Origin: Streptomyces mangrovisoli
GTDB taxonomy: Bacteria; Actinomycetota; Actinomycetes; Streptomycetales; Streptomycetaceae
NCBI RefSeq assembly: GCF_000974985.2
Contig: NZ_LAVA02000005.1
Span: 1-64,000 of the forward strand
DNA length: 64,000 bases
Direction of reading: 5' to 3'
In this document: in pieces, positions 35,461 through 43,079 of the stretch
Numbering within the stretch: position 1 is the first letter of the stretch
How the letters are laid out: the number at the start of each line of letters is the position of its first letter
Notes under the pieces: generated by a model
Database searches by the model: none
What the model saw: only the letters and a program-made list of their open reading frames with translations
Told to the model about the DNA's origin: nothing
Translations under genes and position numbers: made by a program

Positions 35461-35477
35461 TCTGACTGTCCGTCAGA
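35461..35477. promoter_or_regulatory. Inverted repeat TCTGAC-TGTCC-GTCAGA
   Basis: Six-base arms around a five-base centre, about 60 bases before the ChsH2-like start codon. On the minus strand it reads TCTGACGGACAGTCAGA, close to the 14-mer at 5757-5770. Probable TetR-type operator of the operon. The rest of 35401-35672 shows a repeat of CGCGCGGCG-like text and nothing else I recognise. Confidence 0.55.
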
Positions 35478-35672
35478 TATCGGGGCCTGTCAAGGTCGCC
35501 GCCCACACGTCCGCGCGGCGCGCGTCCACGGATCCGCAAGCCGACGCGCCCACACGTCCGCGCGGCGGCGCCGAAGCACCACCGCGCGGACGAGTCACCC
35601 CCGGAGGTCTACCGGAGCACTACCGGAGCCCCTGGCGATGCGCCCGGAACCCCTCCCCCCTCCCCCTCCGGC

Positions 35673-35984
35673 TCACCACAGGTTGACGAAGTTGACGTGG
35701 ACGGTCTCGTTGCCCTGGTTGAGGGCGGTGAAGGCGGAGCCGTTGACCTGCGCGGTGTTGCTCTGGTTCGTGGCGCCGGCGCCGACCGCGTTCTGTTGTG
35801 TGGTGGACGAGTTGCCGCTGTTGTCGCGGCCGACGCCGCTGCCGACGACGCTCGCCACCCCCGCGTTCGATCCGTCGCCCGCGCCGGCGCCGCTGTCCGC
35901 CGCGGCGACGCCGGTGAAGAGCGCGGCGGCCAGCGGAAGGGCGGCTACGGCGGCGAGTACGCGAGCGGTACGGGTGCTTGCCAT
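35673..35984 (-). CDS. nepA: NepA-like small secreted spore cell-wall protein
   Basis: A 103-residue protein with a signal peptide (residues 1-31, ending GVAAA). The mature chain is rich in Gly, Ser, Asn, Thr and Gln with strands such as GATNQSNTAQVNGSAFTA and the end HVNFVNLW. It has no Cys. The start has AGGAGGAAG upstream. Composition, size and position fit NepA, an insoluble spore-wall protein under SigN in S. coelicolor, and a SigN-like gene lies at 4794. A clear GTTT/GGGTAT promoter is not visible upstream, so the assignment rests on resemblance from memory. Confidence 0.6.
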   Translation of the reverse strand: MASTRTARVLAAVAALPLAAALFTGVAAADSGAGAGDGSNAGVASVVGSGVGRDNSGNSSTTQQNAVGAGATNQSNTAQVNGSAFTALNQGNETVHVNFVNLW

Positions 35985-36309
35985 GGTGCTTCCTCCAGAA
36001 CCCGGCCCGGTGGCCGGCGGTACGTCAGGTGGGTCCTTGCGCCGGGCGGTCGGCCGACCGCCCGAGGTGTGGTGCACGACGTCGCGGGACCAGGCTGACC
36101 CGCGAAAACCCCGGCGAACCACCCCATCAGGGCTGATTCCCACTGAAGCGTGATGACAAGTCGATAAACCAGTTCACTATCCCTGGAACGGCCTGCTCAG
36201 GACAGTTCGGGCCGCCCTTACCAACGGGGGCGGGCGAGGAAGCGTTCCGGCAGATTTCCGGCAGACCGCACCGCCCTGGGCGAGTCGTCGCCGCACCCCC
36301 TTTCTTTAT

Positions 36310-36325
36310 TCGAACGCTCGTACGA
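36310..36325. promoter_or_regulatory. Candidate LexA (SOS) box
   Basis: TCGAACGCTCGTACGA matches the actinobacterial SOS consensus TCGAAC-N4-GTTCGA with one mismatch. It ends 10 bases before the primase-polymerase start codon, so bound LexA would block expression. The AT-rich TTTCTTTATT beside it may be part of the promoter. The other bases of the 35985-36335 gap show no gene. Confidence 0.5.
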
Positions 36326-36335
36326 AAATGGAGTC

Positions 36336-37214
36336 ATGGCCACCACAGACCGGCAGGCCACCACGCTGGCCCTCGCCCACGCACTGTCAGCCGCCGAACG
36401 CGGGCTGGCCGTCATCCCTCTGTCCCGGACCAAACTCCCGGCCCTGCGCTCGCCCCACCGAGACGACCCCGCGCCCGCGCCGATCTGCCACGGCGAATGC
36501 GGGCGCTTCGGGCACGGGGTCTACGACGCCTCGACCGACCCGGTGCGCATCCGCGCGCTGTTCGCCGCCGCACCCTGGGCCACCGGCTACGGCATCGCCT
36601 GCGGGCTGCCTCCGCACCACCTCATCGGCCTCGACCTGGACACCAAGGCGGACACGGACTCCTCGGCCGCGCTGCGCGAGCTGGCGCTGCGTCACTTGTT
36701 CACCATCCCGCCGACGGTCGTCGTGCTCACCCCGTCCGGCGGGCGCCACCTCTGGCTCACGGGCCCGGCCGAGGCGGTGATCCCCAACTCGGCCGGGCGG
36801 CTGGCCCCGGGCATCGACATCCGGGGCGCCGGCGGCTACCTGGTCGGCCCCGGCTCCCGCACCGACCACGGCGTCTACCGGACCGCCCCCGGCACGGCGC
36901 ACCTGGCGCCCGCCCCGTGCCCCCGCGCCCTGCTGCGCCTGCTGCTGCCGCCGCCCCGCAACCCCGACCACGCCCCGCCCGCTGGGGCGGCGGGCGAGCG
37001 GCACGGGCAGGGGCTCGTGCAGTTCGTACTGGCCGCGCACGAGGGGCAGCGCAACACCCGCCTGTTCTGGGCCGCGTGCCGGGCCTACGAGGACGGCATC
37101 GGCGCCGCCCTGGTCGAGCCGCTGGTCGAGGCGGCCCTCAACACGGGCCTGACGGAACGCGAGGCCCGCACCACGATCGCCTCGGCGGCCCGCCTGACCG
37201 GCCACCACCCCTGA
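36336..37214 (+). CDS. Bifunctional DNA primase/polymerase (Prim-Pol) domain protein
   Basis: A 292-residue protein of the archaeo-eukaryotic primase superfamily, the type that can both prime and extend DNA. IGLDLDTK holds the metal-binding Asp pair (about residue 100), GGRHLW the catalytic His, and GIDIRGAGGYLVGPGS the next conserved block with an Asp. The C-terminal helical part (about 220-292) resembles the PriCT linker. No helicase domain is attached, unlike phage or plasmid primases. It is chromosomal and next to a candidate LexA box, which points to damage-tolerance synthesis. ATG is close to GGAG. Confidence 0.85.
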   Translation: MATTDRQATTLALAHALSAAERGLAVIPLSRTKLPALRSPHRDDPAPAPICHGECGRFGHGVYDASTDPVRIRALFAAAPWATGYGIACGLPPHHLIGLDLDTKADTDSSAALRELALRHLFTIPPTVVVLTPSGGRHLWLTGPAEAVIPNSAGRLAPGIDIRGAGGYLVGPGSRTDHGVYRTAPGTAHLAPAPCPRALLRLLLPPPRNPDHAPPAGAAGERHGQGLVQFVLAAHEGQRNTRLFWAACRAYEDGIGAALVEPLVEAALNTGLTEREARTTIASAARLTGHHP

Positions 37215-37263
37215 CAGCCCGCCCCTTCCCCTCGCACTCCTCATCTCTCCCGATCGGAGCCGA

Positions 37264-37728
37264 ATGCACCACCGCCCCAGGGTGCGGACCACGTTCTCGA
37301 CCCTGACCCAGCTACTCCTCGCCTCCGACCGGACGATCGGCCTCACCGACCTGCGGTTCTGCGCCACGTACGGCGGGATCCCGCCCGGCTATCCCTGCAA
37401 ACCGGTCAACGACCTGCGGATCGAGTCCTTACTCCGCCACGCCGAACTCGCCCACCCCACGGCCCCGGTCCACCTGCTGCCGCCCCCACGGGAACACCCC
37501 GCCCTGTACTCCGGCGCCTCGGGCCCGGTGGAGGTCCTCCCCCCGATCGCCTGCACGGGAACCTTCCACTCCGCCCCACTGGACCCGTCCCACGACCCGT
37601 CCCTCTACCGCTCGACCCTGACGATCGTCTGGTTCCAGCACACCCCGACCCTCCCGACGGCCACCGGAACGGACCCACCCCTGCACACCGTCCCCTGGGA
37701 CCACCTGGCCCGGGACCGACGACTGTGA
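37264..37728 (+). CDS. Conserved-type protein of unknown function with a TTA codon
   Basis: A 154-residue protein 49 bases after the primase-polymerase gene. No recognised domain. Notable are YGGIPPGYPC (about 36-45) and a Thr/Pro-rich C-terminal half. Leu56 (in RIESLLRHAEL) is coded by TTA at 37429-37431, a codon read by the bldA tRNA in Streptomyces, so expression may depend on development. Codon usage is otherwise typical. The gene could be cotranscribed with the primase gene. Confidence 0.65.
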   Translation: MHHRPRVRTTFSTLTQLLLASDRTIGLTDLRFCATYGGIPPGYPCKPVNDLRIESLLRHAELAHPTAPVHLLPPPREHPALYSGASGPVEVLPPIACTGTFHSAPLDPSHDPSLYRSTLTIVWFQHTPTLPTATGTDPPLHTVPWDHLARDRRL

Positions 37729-37743
37729 CCCCGAAAAACACGC

Positions 37744-37776
37744 CGGCCCCCGACCGGACTCGCCGATCGGGGGCCG
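37744..37776. terminator. Terminator after tRNA-Ser(TGA)
   Basis: A 10-bp stem, CGGCCCCCGA with TCGGGGGCCG, between the convergent unknown gene and the tRNA. Confidence 0.75.
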
Positions 37777-37794
37777 TGCGCTTCGCTCATCACG

Positions 37795-37879
37795 CGGTGG
37801 GTGTGGGATTTGAACCCACGGTGACTCGCGCCACGACGGTTTTCAAGACCGTTCCCTTAGGCCGCTCGGGCAACCCACC
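37795..37879 (-). tRNA. tRNA-Ser(TGA)
   Basis: On the minus strand GGTGGGT pairs with ACCCACC, with discriminator G. Anticodon loop CTTGAAA gives TGA, with a long variable arm. Confidence 0.97.
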
Positions 37880-37956
37880 AGAGCCCTCGCCCACCTGGGG
37901 CGGAGCGGGTACAGCCTACTGGGTGGGAGCGGGGTGGTGGGGGCGCGCGTCTGTAC

Positions 37957-37986
37957 GGCGGGCAGGGGTGGGTTCCCCTGCCCGCC
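37957..37986 (-). terminator. Terminator of the HtrA gene
   Basis: A 12-bp perfect stem, GGCGGGCAGGGG with CCCCTGCCCGCC, around TGGGTT lies 12 bases after the protease stop. Confidence 0.8.
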
Positions 37987-37997
37987 TCCTGGGTGGG

Positions 37998-39491
37998 TCA
38001 GTTGTCGCCGACGCGGGAGCCGAGGGTCAGTTCGACCGTGTGTTCCGAGCCGCCGCGCTTGTAGGTGATCTGGACCTTGTCGCCGGGCTGGTGGGTCCAG
38101 ATCTCGCCGATCAGGGTGGGGCCGGAGTCGATCACCGTGTCGTCGAGCTTGGTGATGACGTCGCCGGGCTTCAGGCCTGCCTTGTCGGCCGGGCCGCCGG
38201 ACTCGACCGCCGAGGCGCCGCTCGCGCCCTCCTCGGTGATCTGCGCCCCGTTCGTGGAGTCGCTCAGGGAGACCGACGCGCCGATCTTCGCGTACACCGG
38301 CTTGCCGGTCTTGATCAGCTGCTGGGCGACGTACTTCGCCTGGTTGATCGGGATGGCGAAGCCGAGGCCGATCGAACCGGACTGGCCGGAGCCGCCCAGG
38401 CCGCTGCTGCCGGTCGACTGGATCGCGGAGTTGATGCCGATCACCGCGCCGGAGGCGTCCAGCAGCGGGCCGCCGGAGTTGCCCGGGTTGATGGAGGCGT
38501 CCGTCTGCAGGGCGCTCATGTACGACGACTTGCTGGTGGAACTGCCGTCGCTGGAGGCCACCGGACGGTTCTTCGCGCTGATGATGCCGGTGGTCACCGT
38601 GTTGGACAGGCCGAAGGGCGCGCCGATGGCGATGGTCTCGTCGCCGACCGCCACCTTGTCCGAGTCGCCCAGCGCCAGCGGCTGAAGGTCGGACGGGGCG
38701 TTCTTGAGCTTGATCACCGCGACGTCGTAGCCCTGGGCGTGGCCCACGATCTCGGCGTCGTACTTCTTGCCGTCGGGGAACGTGGCGGTCAGCTTGCCGC
38801 CGTCCACCGCGTCGGCCACCACGTGGTTGTTGGTGACGATGTGGCCCTGCTTGTCGAAGACGAAGCCGGTGCCCGTGCCGCCCTCTCCGCTGGTCGACTC
38901 CGCCTCGATGGTGACGGTGCTGGGCAGCGCCTTGGCGGCCACCGCCGCGATCGTGCCGGGGCTGCGCTTGACCTGGGCCGCGCCGCTGTCGGTGGACGCG
39001 GAGACGGTGGTGGAGCCGGTGTCGTCGTTGTTCTTGGCCAGCGTGTAGCCGAGACCGCCGCCGAGGCCGCCCGCGACCAGCGCCGCGATCAGCACGGCCG
39101 CGATCAGACCGCCGCGGCCGCCGCCCGAGCGGGGCGCCGACTGCTGGTACGACGAGCCCCAGCCGCCCGCGCCGGAACCGCCGGCGTCGGCGTAGGACGG
39201 GGTGGCGGGGGGCGGGGGCGGCCACGCGCCCGCGCCCTCGGGGTTCTGCCCGCCGTACTGCTGGTCCCCGCCGCCGTACTGCGGGCCCCCACCGTGCTGC
39301 GGGTCCCCCGGCGCTCCCGCCGACGCGTACGCCGGCGCCGGCTCCGACGCGCCCTGGACCGGCGGGAGCGGCGCGGTGTGCGCGTTCCCGTCGTAGGCCG
39401 GCTGCTGCGGGGGAGCCGTGGGAGATTCCACCGGCACGGGGGGTGCTGACGGGGCCGGGGGTACCGCGGTGCCCTCGTTCTCGGTGCTCAC
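37998..39491 (-). CDS. HtrA/DegP-type membrane serine protease with PDZ domain
   Basis: A 497-residue quality-control protease. Residues 1 to about 125 are a Pro/Gly/Gln-rich cytoplasmic tail, then one membrane helix (about 128-152, GLIAAVLIAALVAGGLGG). The trypsin-like domain holds the triad His (NNHVVADAV), Asp (YDVAVIKL) and Ser (NPGNSGGPLLD). A PDZ domain (about 395-490, AGLKPGDVITKLDD) ends the protein. The active site faces outside. Three 10-bp phased repeats upstream (39525-39550) suggest control by a two-component regulator. Confidence 0.95.
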   Translation of the reverse strand: MSTENEGTAVPPAPSAPPVPVESPTAPPQQPAYDGNAHTAPLPPVQGASEPAPAYASAGAPGDPQHGGGPQYGGGDQQYGGQNPEGAGAWPPPPPATPSYADAGGSGAGGWGSSYQQSAPRSGGGRGGLIAAVLIAALVAGGLGGGLGYTLAKNNDDTGSTTVSASTDSGAAQVKRSPGTIAAVAAKALPSTVTIEAESTSGEGGTGTGFVFDKQGHIVTNNHVVADAVDGGKLTATFPDGKKYDAEIVGHAQGYDVAVIKLKNAPSDLQPLALGDSDKVAVGDETIAIGAPFGLSNTVTTGIISAKNRPVASSDGSSTSKSSYMSALQTDASINPGNSGGPLLDASGAVIGINSAIQSTGSSGLGGSGQSGSIGLGFAIPINQAKYVAQQLIKTGKPVYAKIGASVSLSDSTNGAQITEEGASGASAVESGGPADKAGLKPGDVITKLDDTVIDSGPTLIGEIWTHQPGDKVQITYKRGGSEHTVELTLGSRVGDN

Positions 39492-39524
39492 AGCTCTTCT
39501 CCTCGATCCACGGCTGTTGTCATC

Positions 39525-39550
39525 GGTCGCACTCGGTCACACTCGTTCAC
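39525..39550. promoter_or_regulatory. Phased direct repeats upstream of htrA
   Basis: GGTCGCACTC, GGTCACACTC and GTTCAC repeat at 10-bp spacing, one helical turn, 34-60 bases before the start codon. This is typical of binding sites for OmpR-type response regulators. The 39492-39778 gap also has three GTGCAGG copies at 39591-39616 and an AT-rich TTTATATACGACTAT stretch at about 39690. Confidence 0.4.
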
Positions 39551-39778
39551 GTTATGTCCACGGGCCGCGCGCGATTCAGCTGTGCAGGTTCTCGTGCAGG
39601 GTGCGGTGCAGGGTGTGCTTTTGTATGCCACTCAGCTTTTCCCATGGGCCGTCAGAGCACCATAAGGCGTCGCTGTGGGTGTGCGGCGAATCTTTATATA
39701 CGACTATCACGACATAGCAGACACTTTTCCCTCGGCTACGGCCGGACGGGCACCCCCGCGCGGTGGCACCATGACGCG

Positions 39779-40606
39779 GTGACCCACGCACGACAGCACC
39801 GCATCCAGGTCGTCGCCCACCGCGGAGCCTCCGAGGACGCCCCCGAGCACACCCTCGCCGCCTATAAGAAGGCCATCGAGGACGGCGCCGACGCCCTCGA
39901 GTGCGACGTGCGGCTGACCGCCGACGGCCACCTCGTCTGTGTCCACGACCGTCGCGTCAACCGTACGTCCAACGGCCGCGGAGCGGTCTCCGCGCTGGAG
40001 CTCGCCGACCTCGCCGCCCTGGACTTCGGCTCCTGGAAGTCGCGCGACGCATGGCGCGGCCGGGACGAGGAGCCCGACTGGGAGTTCCGCCCGGAGGACC
40101 TCCAGGACACCTCCGTCCTCACCCTGGAGCGGCTGCTCGCACTCGTCGCGGACGCGGGGCGCCGGGTGGAGCTGGCCATCGAGACCAAGCACCCCACCCG
40201 CTGGGCGGGCCAGGTCGAGGAACGGCTGCTGGTCCTCCTGAAGCGGTTCGGACTGGACGCCCCGGCCACCCCCGCCGAGTCCCCGGTGCGGATCATGAGC
40301 TTCTCGGCGCGCTCCCTGCACCGCGTGCGGGCGGCCGCGCCGACCCTGCCGACGGTCTCCCTCATGCAGTTCGTCTCCCCGCGGCTGCGCGACGGCCGGC
40401 TGCCCGCCGGAGTACGGATCGCGGGACCCTCGATCCGGATCGTGCGCAATCACCCCGCCTACGTGGAGCGGCTCAAGCAGGCCGGGCACCAGGTGCACGT
40501 GTGGACGGTGAACGAGCCCGAGGACGTCGATCTCTGCGTCGACCTGGGCATCGACGCCATCATCACCAACCGCCCCCGCGCGGTCCTCGCCCTGCTCGGC
40601 CGCTGA
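39779..40606 (+). CDS. Glycerophosphodiester phosphodiesterase
   Basis: A 275-residue TIM-barrel enzyme that cleaves deacylated phospholipids to glycerol-3-phosphate and an alcohol. The signature VVAHRGASEDAPEHT carries the catalytic His and Arg, LECDVRLTADGHLVCVHD the metal Glu/Asp and second His, and LAIETKHPTR another metal ligand. No signal peptide, so likely cytoplasmic. GTG is the start usual in Streptomyces; the ribosome site is weak. Diverges from htrA. Confidence 0.95.
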   Translation: MTHARQHRIQVVAHRGASEDAPEHTLAAYKKAIEDGADALECDVRLTADGHLVCVHDRRVNRTSNGRGAVSALELADLAALDFGSWKSRDAWRGRDEEPDWEFRPEDLQDTSVLTLERLLALVADAGRRVELAIETKHPTRWAGQVEERLLVLLKRFGLDAPATPAESPVRIMSFSARSLHRVRAAAPTLPTVSLMQFVSPRLRDGRLPAGVRIAGPSIRIVRNHPAYVERLKQAGHQVHVWTVNEPEDVDLCVDLGIDAIITNRPRAVLALLGR

Positions 40607-40799
40607 TCACACCCCCCGCGGCCCCCGCACGCCCCGTCGTTCCGTCACGGGGAGCGCCCGCGCGGTCACGGGGAGTGCTCCGGCGCGTTCGCCGCGTGTT
40701 CGATCGTTGCGAATGCGTCACCGGCCCGGGGATGGCCGGTTTCCGGTTCAGGCCAATGGGGCATCCACACCGTGGCGTGGGGCGAAGGAGGTCTCGGGG

Positions 40800-41381
40800 G
40801 TGGCGTTGGTGGTGGCACAGGAAGTGCCCACGTCGTCAAGCATGGCCGTACCCCATGGCCCTGCGGGCGTGGGGGAGGCGAGACACCGGATGCGGGCACA
40901 GCTGCGCAGCGGAGGCGTCGCCGAATCGGTCATCGACGACGCCGTTCTCATTCTTTCCGAACTGCTCAGCAACGCCTGCAAACACGGCCGCCCGCTGGGC
41001 GACGCCCTGGCGGGCGACGGCGACGTACGGGCCGCGTGGCGGGTGGACACGGACGGCCGGCTCGTCGTGGAGGTCACGGACGGCGGCGGGCCGACCCGCC
41101 CGGCCCCGGCCACCCCGTCGGTCACCGCGCACGGCGGCCGCGGGCTGAACATCATCACCGCGCTGGCCGACGACTGGGGCGTCCGGGACGACGCGCGTGG
41201 CGAGGTCACGGTGTGGGTGGTGGTCCACGAGGACGTGCACGACCCGGACGCGGGCGGCGGCGCCGCTCCGGCCGTCCGCGTGGTCGCGCCGCGGTCGCCC
41301 GCGCGGGCGCGGCAGTTGCCGGACGTGGCGGGGTTCGCCCTCGCGGAGTCCTTCGCGGACGCGTTCGACGACCTGGACTGA
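40800..41381 (+). CDS. ATP-binding (GHKL) anti-sigma-type regulatory protein
   Basis: A 193-residue protein with the RsbW/SpoIIAB-like GHKL fold: N box LILSELLSNACKHG (about 50-64), G1 VTDGGGP and G2 GGRGLNIITAL. Such proteins may bind and block sigma factors of the SigB group or act as protein kinases on antagonists. The C-terminal 55 residues are Ala/Pro-rich with an acidic end (FADAFDDLD). GTG is preceded by GGAGGT at 8 bases. No partner anti-antagonist is adjacent, as is common for the many Streptomyces copies. Confidence 0.88.
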   Translation: MALVVAQEVPTSSSMAVPHGPAGVGEARHRMRAQLRSGGVAESVIDDAVLILSELLSNACKHGRPLGDALAGDGDVRAAWRVDTDGRLVVEVTDGGGPTRPAPATPSVTAHGGRGLNIITALADDWGVRDDARGEVTVWVVVHEDVHDPDAGGGAAPAVRVVAPRSPARARQLPDVAGFALAESFADAFDDLD

Positions 41382-41440
41382 GGGTCCAGGGTCCCACCCG
41401 ACGCTCCCGCACCCGCCGCACCGTCCGTCGTGGTCGTTCG

Positions 41441-41770
41441 CGCAGTTCCCCGCGCCCCTTTGAATCCGCGGCCCGATGGGGGCCTTTCGCGCAGTTCCCC
41501 GCGCCCCTGTTCGTCTGCGGCTCGGTGGGGGCTGGTCGCGCAGTTCCCCGCGCCCCTGACGGGGCACGACCACCGAAGCCCCTGCAAGGGGCGCGGGGAA
41601 CTGCGCGAGGAACCACGACGGACCCGCACGTCTCCAGGGCCGCGGATTCAAAGGGGCGCGGGGAACTGCGCGAACAACCGACCACCAGGCCGCAAACGAA
41701 CAGGGGCGCGGGGAACTGCGCGAGCGACCGACCACCGGGCCGCAGACGAACAGGGCCGCCGGGAACTGCG
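41441..41770. repeat. Intergenic repeat array B (seven 19-bp units)
   Basis: Direct units of CGCAGTTCCCCGCGCCCCT at 41441, 41490 and 41539 are followed by inverted units at 41587, 41652, 41702 and 41752 (last one degenerate). The two halves can pair into a long branched hairpin. The stretch around the centre (GACGGGGCACGACCACCGAA) is shared with array C. Fills the 487-bp gap between two same-strand genes. Confidence 0.9.
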
Positions 41771-41868
41771 CGAACACCCCGAACGCCCCGCAGGGAACCG
41801 CGCCCGTGGAGACGGAACGGCTAGGCTCCCGCCCGTACGAGACGAGCCGTAACCGGGAGACACCCACG

Positions 41869-42834
41869 ATGGCCAAGAAGCGACCTCAGACGAAGGCCCA
41901 GCGGCCGCAGATCACCGACGGAGAGGTCCCGGTCGTCGGCGCCCGCGAGCCCTGCCCCTGCGGCAGCGGCCGGCGCTACAAGGCGTGCCACGGCCGGGCC
42001 GCCGCGCACGCGGTGACCGAGCTGGTGCACCGCCCCTTCGAGGGCCTGCCGGGCGAGTGCGACTGGGTGGCGCTGCGCGAGCTCGTGCCCGCGGCCACCG
42101 CCGAGCTGACGCTCAAGGACGGGCTGCCCGAGGGCGTCCCCTCCGTCACGCTCGCCACCGTCCTGCCGATGGCCTGGCCCGCGCTGCGCCGCGACGACGG
42201 CTCCGTGCTGATCGGCCTCCAGAACGACACCGCCTCCGGCGACATCAGCCGCGACATGGCCGACACCCTGCTGCGCGCCCTGGAGGCCGAGCCGGGCACG
42301 CCGGTGCCGGGCCGCCGCGCGCCGGCCGAGGGCCCGCGGCTCCAGGATCTGCTCGCCGAGGAAGGCGCGTTCGCGCCAGTTGTGCACAGCGGCTTCGAGT
42401 TCTGGGTGCCGGACGCGGAGAACGCGACCCCGGACGTCGCCGCGTCGCTGGAGCGGGCCAACGCCGCGGCCATCCCGACGGCGAAGCTGACGGGCGTGGA
42501 CGCGGCCTACTGGTGCCGTACGCCGGAGAAGAACCACCTGCGCTGGGTCATGCCGCATGCGGAGGAGCAGCTTCTGGACGCTCTCGCGCGGCTGCACGCG
42601 GCGGGCCGCTCCAGCCTCGGCGAAGGCACCCGACTGGTCGGTTCCTTCCGCGCTCACGGGCTCACCGTGCCGGTCTGGGACCTGCCGACCACGGTCGAGG
42701 CGGACGACATCGAGAAGCCGGCCGCCGAGTTCGCCGAGCGGCTGGCCGCAGCGCTCGCCACGGACGAGCCGCTCACGCCGGACGAGCGCCGGGCCCGCGG
42801 CGGTCTCACCAACCGCCAGGTCACGCTCAGTTGA
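41869..42834 (+). CDS. DUF5926 protein with SEC-C zinc motif
   Basis: A 321-residue protein. The N-terminus is basic (MAKKRPQTKAQRPQ). Residues about 27-42 are a SEC-C motif, EPCPCGSGRRYKACHG, binding one zinc, as at the C-terminus of SecA. The remainder (about 50-321) is a conserved actinobacterial domain with WVALRELVPAATAELTL and AAYWCRTPEKNHLRW. SEC-C may contact ribosomes or SecB-like partners; a role in protein export is only a guess. GGGAGA precedes the ATG. Confidence 0.9.
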   Translation: MAKKRPQTKAQRPQITDGEVPVVGAREPCPCGSGRRYKACHGRAAAHAVTELVHRPFEGLPGECDWVALRELVPAATAELTLKDGLPEGVPSVTLATVLPMAWPALRRDDGSVLIGLQNDTASGDISRDMADTLLRALEAEPGTPVPGRRAPAEGPRLQDLLAEEGAFAPVVHSGFEFWVPDAENATPDVAASLERANAAAIPTAKLTGVDAAYWCRTPEKNHLRWVMPHAEEQLLDALARLHAAGRSSLGEGTRLVGSFRAHGLTVPVWDLPTTVEADDIEKPAAEFAERLAAALATDEPLTPDERRARGGLTNRQVTLS

Positions 42835-42952
42835 CGGACCGGAACGGTCACGCGGTCTGCTGACCGACCGGTCAGCCGATCGCGTCCGGTCGGTTTCGGT
42901 GAATCCGGTCACAACTGCCGCATGAACGCGGCCGGTCCGTGTCCGAATAGCC

Positions 42953-43046
42953 GAGATCGAATTTGCTAACAGCCGATCTCTTGTTACCGTTCCAGTAGCC
43001 CGGTTGCTGGTGCATCCCCCGTCGCCAGCAACCGGGTCATTTTTAT
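42953..43046 (+). ncRNA. Candidate small RNA (6C-like)
   Basis: Hairpin GAGATCG with CGATCTC (42953-42980) is followed by a 12-bp hairpin CCCGGTTGCTGG with CCAGCAACCGGG (42999-43036), whose loop TGCATCCCCCGTCG has five C, then ATTTTTA. A T-run terminator is rare in Streptomyces and suggests a dedicated transcript. Two hairpins, a C-rich loop and this location recall the 6C RNA (scr3974 of S. coelicolor, from memory). The 5' end is not defined here. Confidence 0.5.
42999..43044 (+). terminator. Rho-independent terminator with T tract
   Basis: The 12-bp stem 42999-43010/43025-43036 is followed by TCATTTTTAT. It would end the candidate small RNA and any read-through from the SEC-C gene. Confidence 0.8.
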
Positions 43047-43079
43047 GCCCCGACGGTCTGTACACCGGAACGGGATACG

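Noticed and set aside
35985-36335. SigN promoter of the NepA-like gene
   Set aside because: GTTTAT at about 36165 (minus strand) and GGGAAT downstream of it are too far apart (22 bases) to fit.
41441-41770. Repeat array B as a CRISPR
   Set aside because: Units are both direct and inverted, spacers are not of even length or unique, and no cas gene is present.
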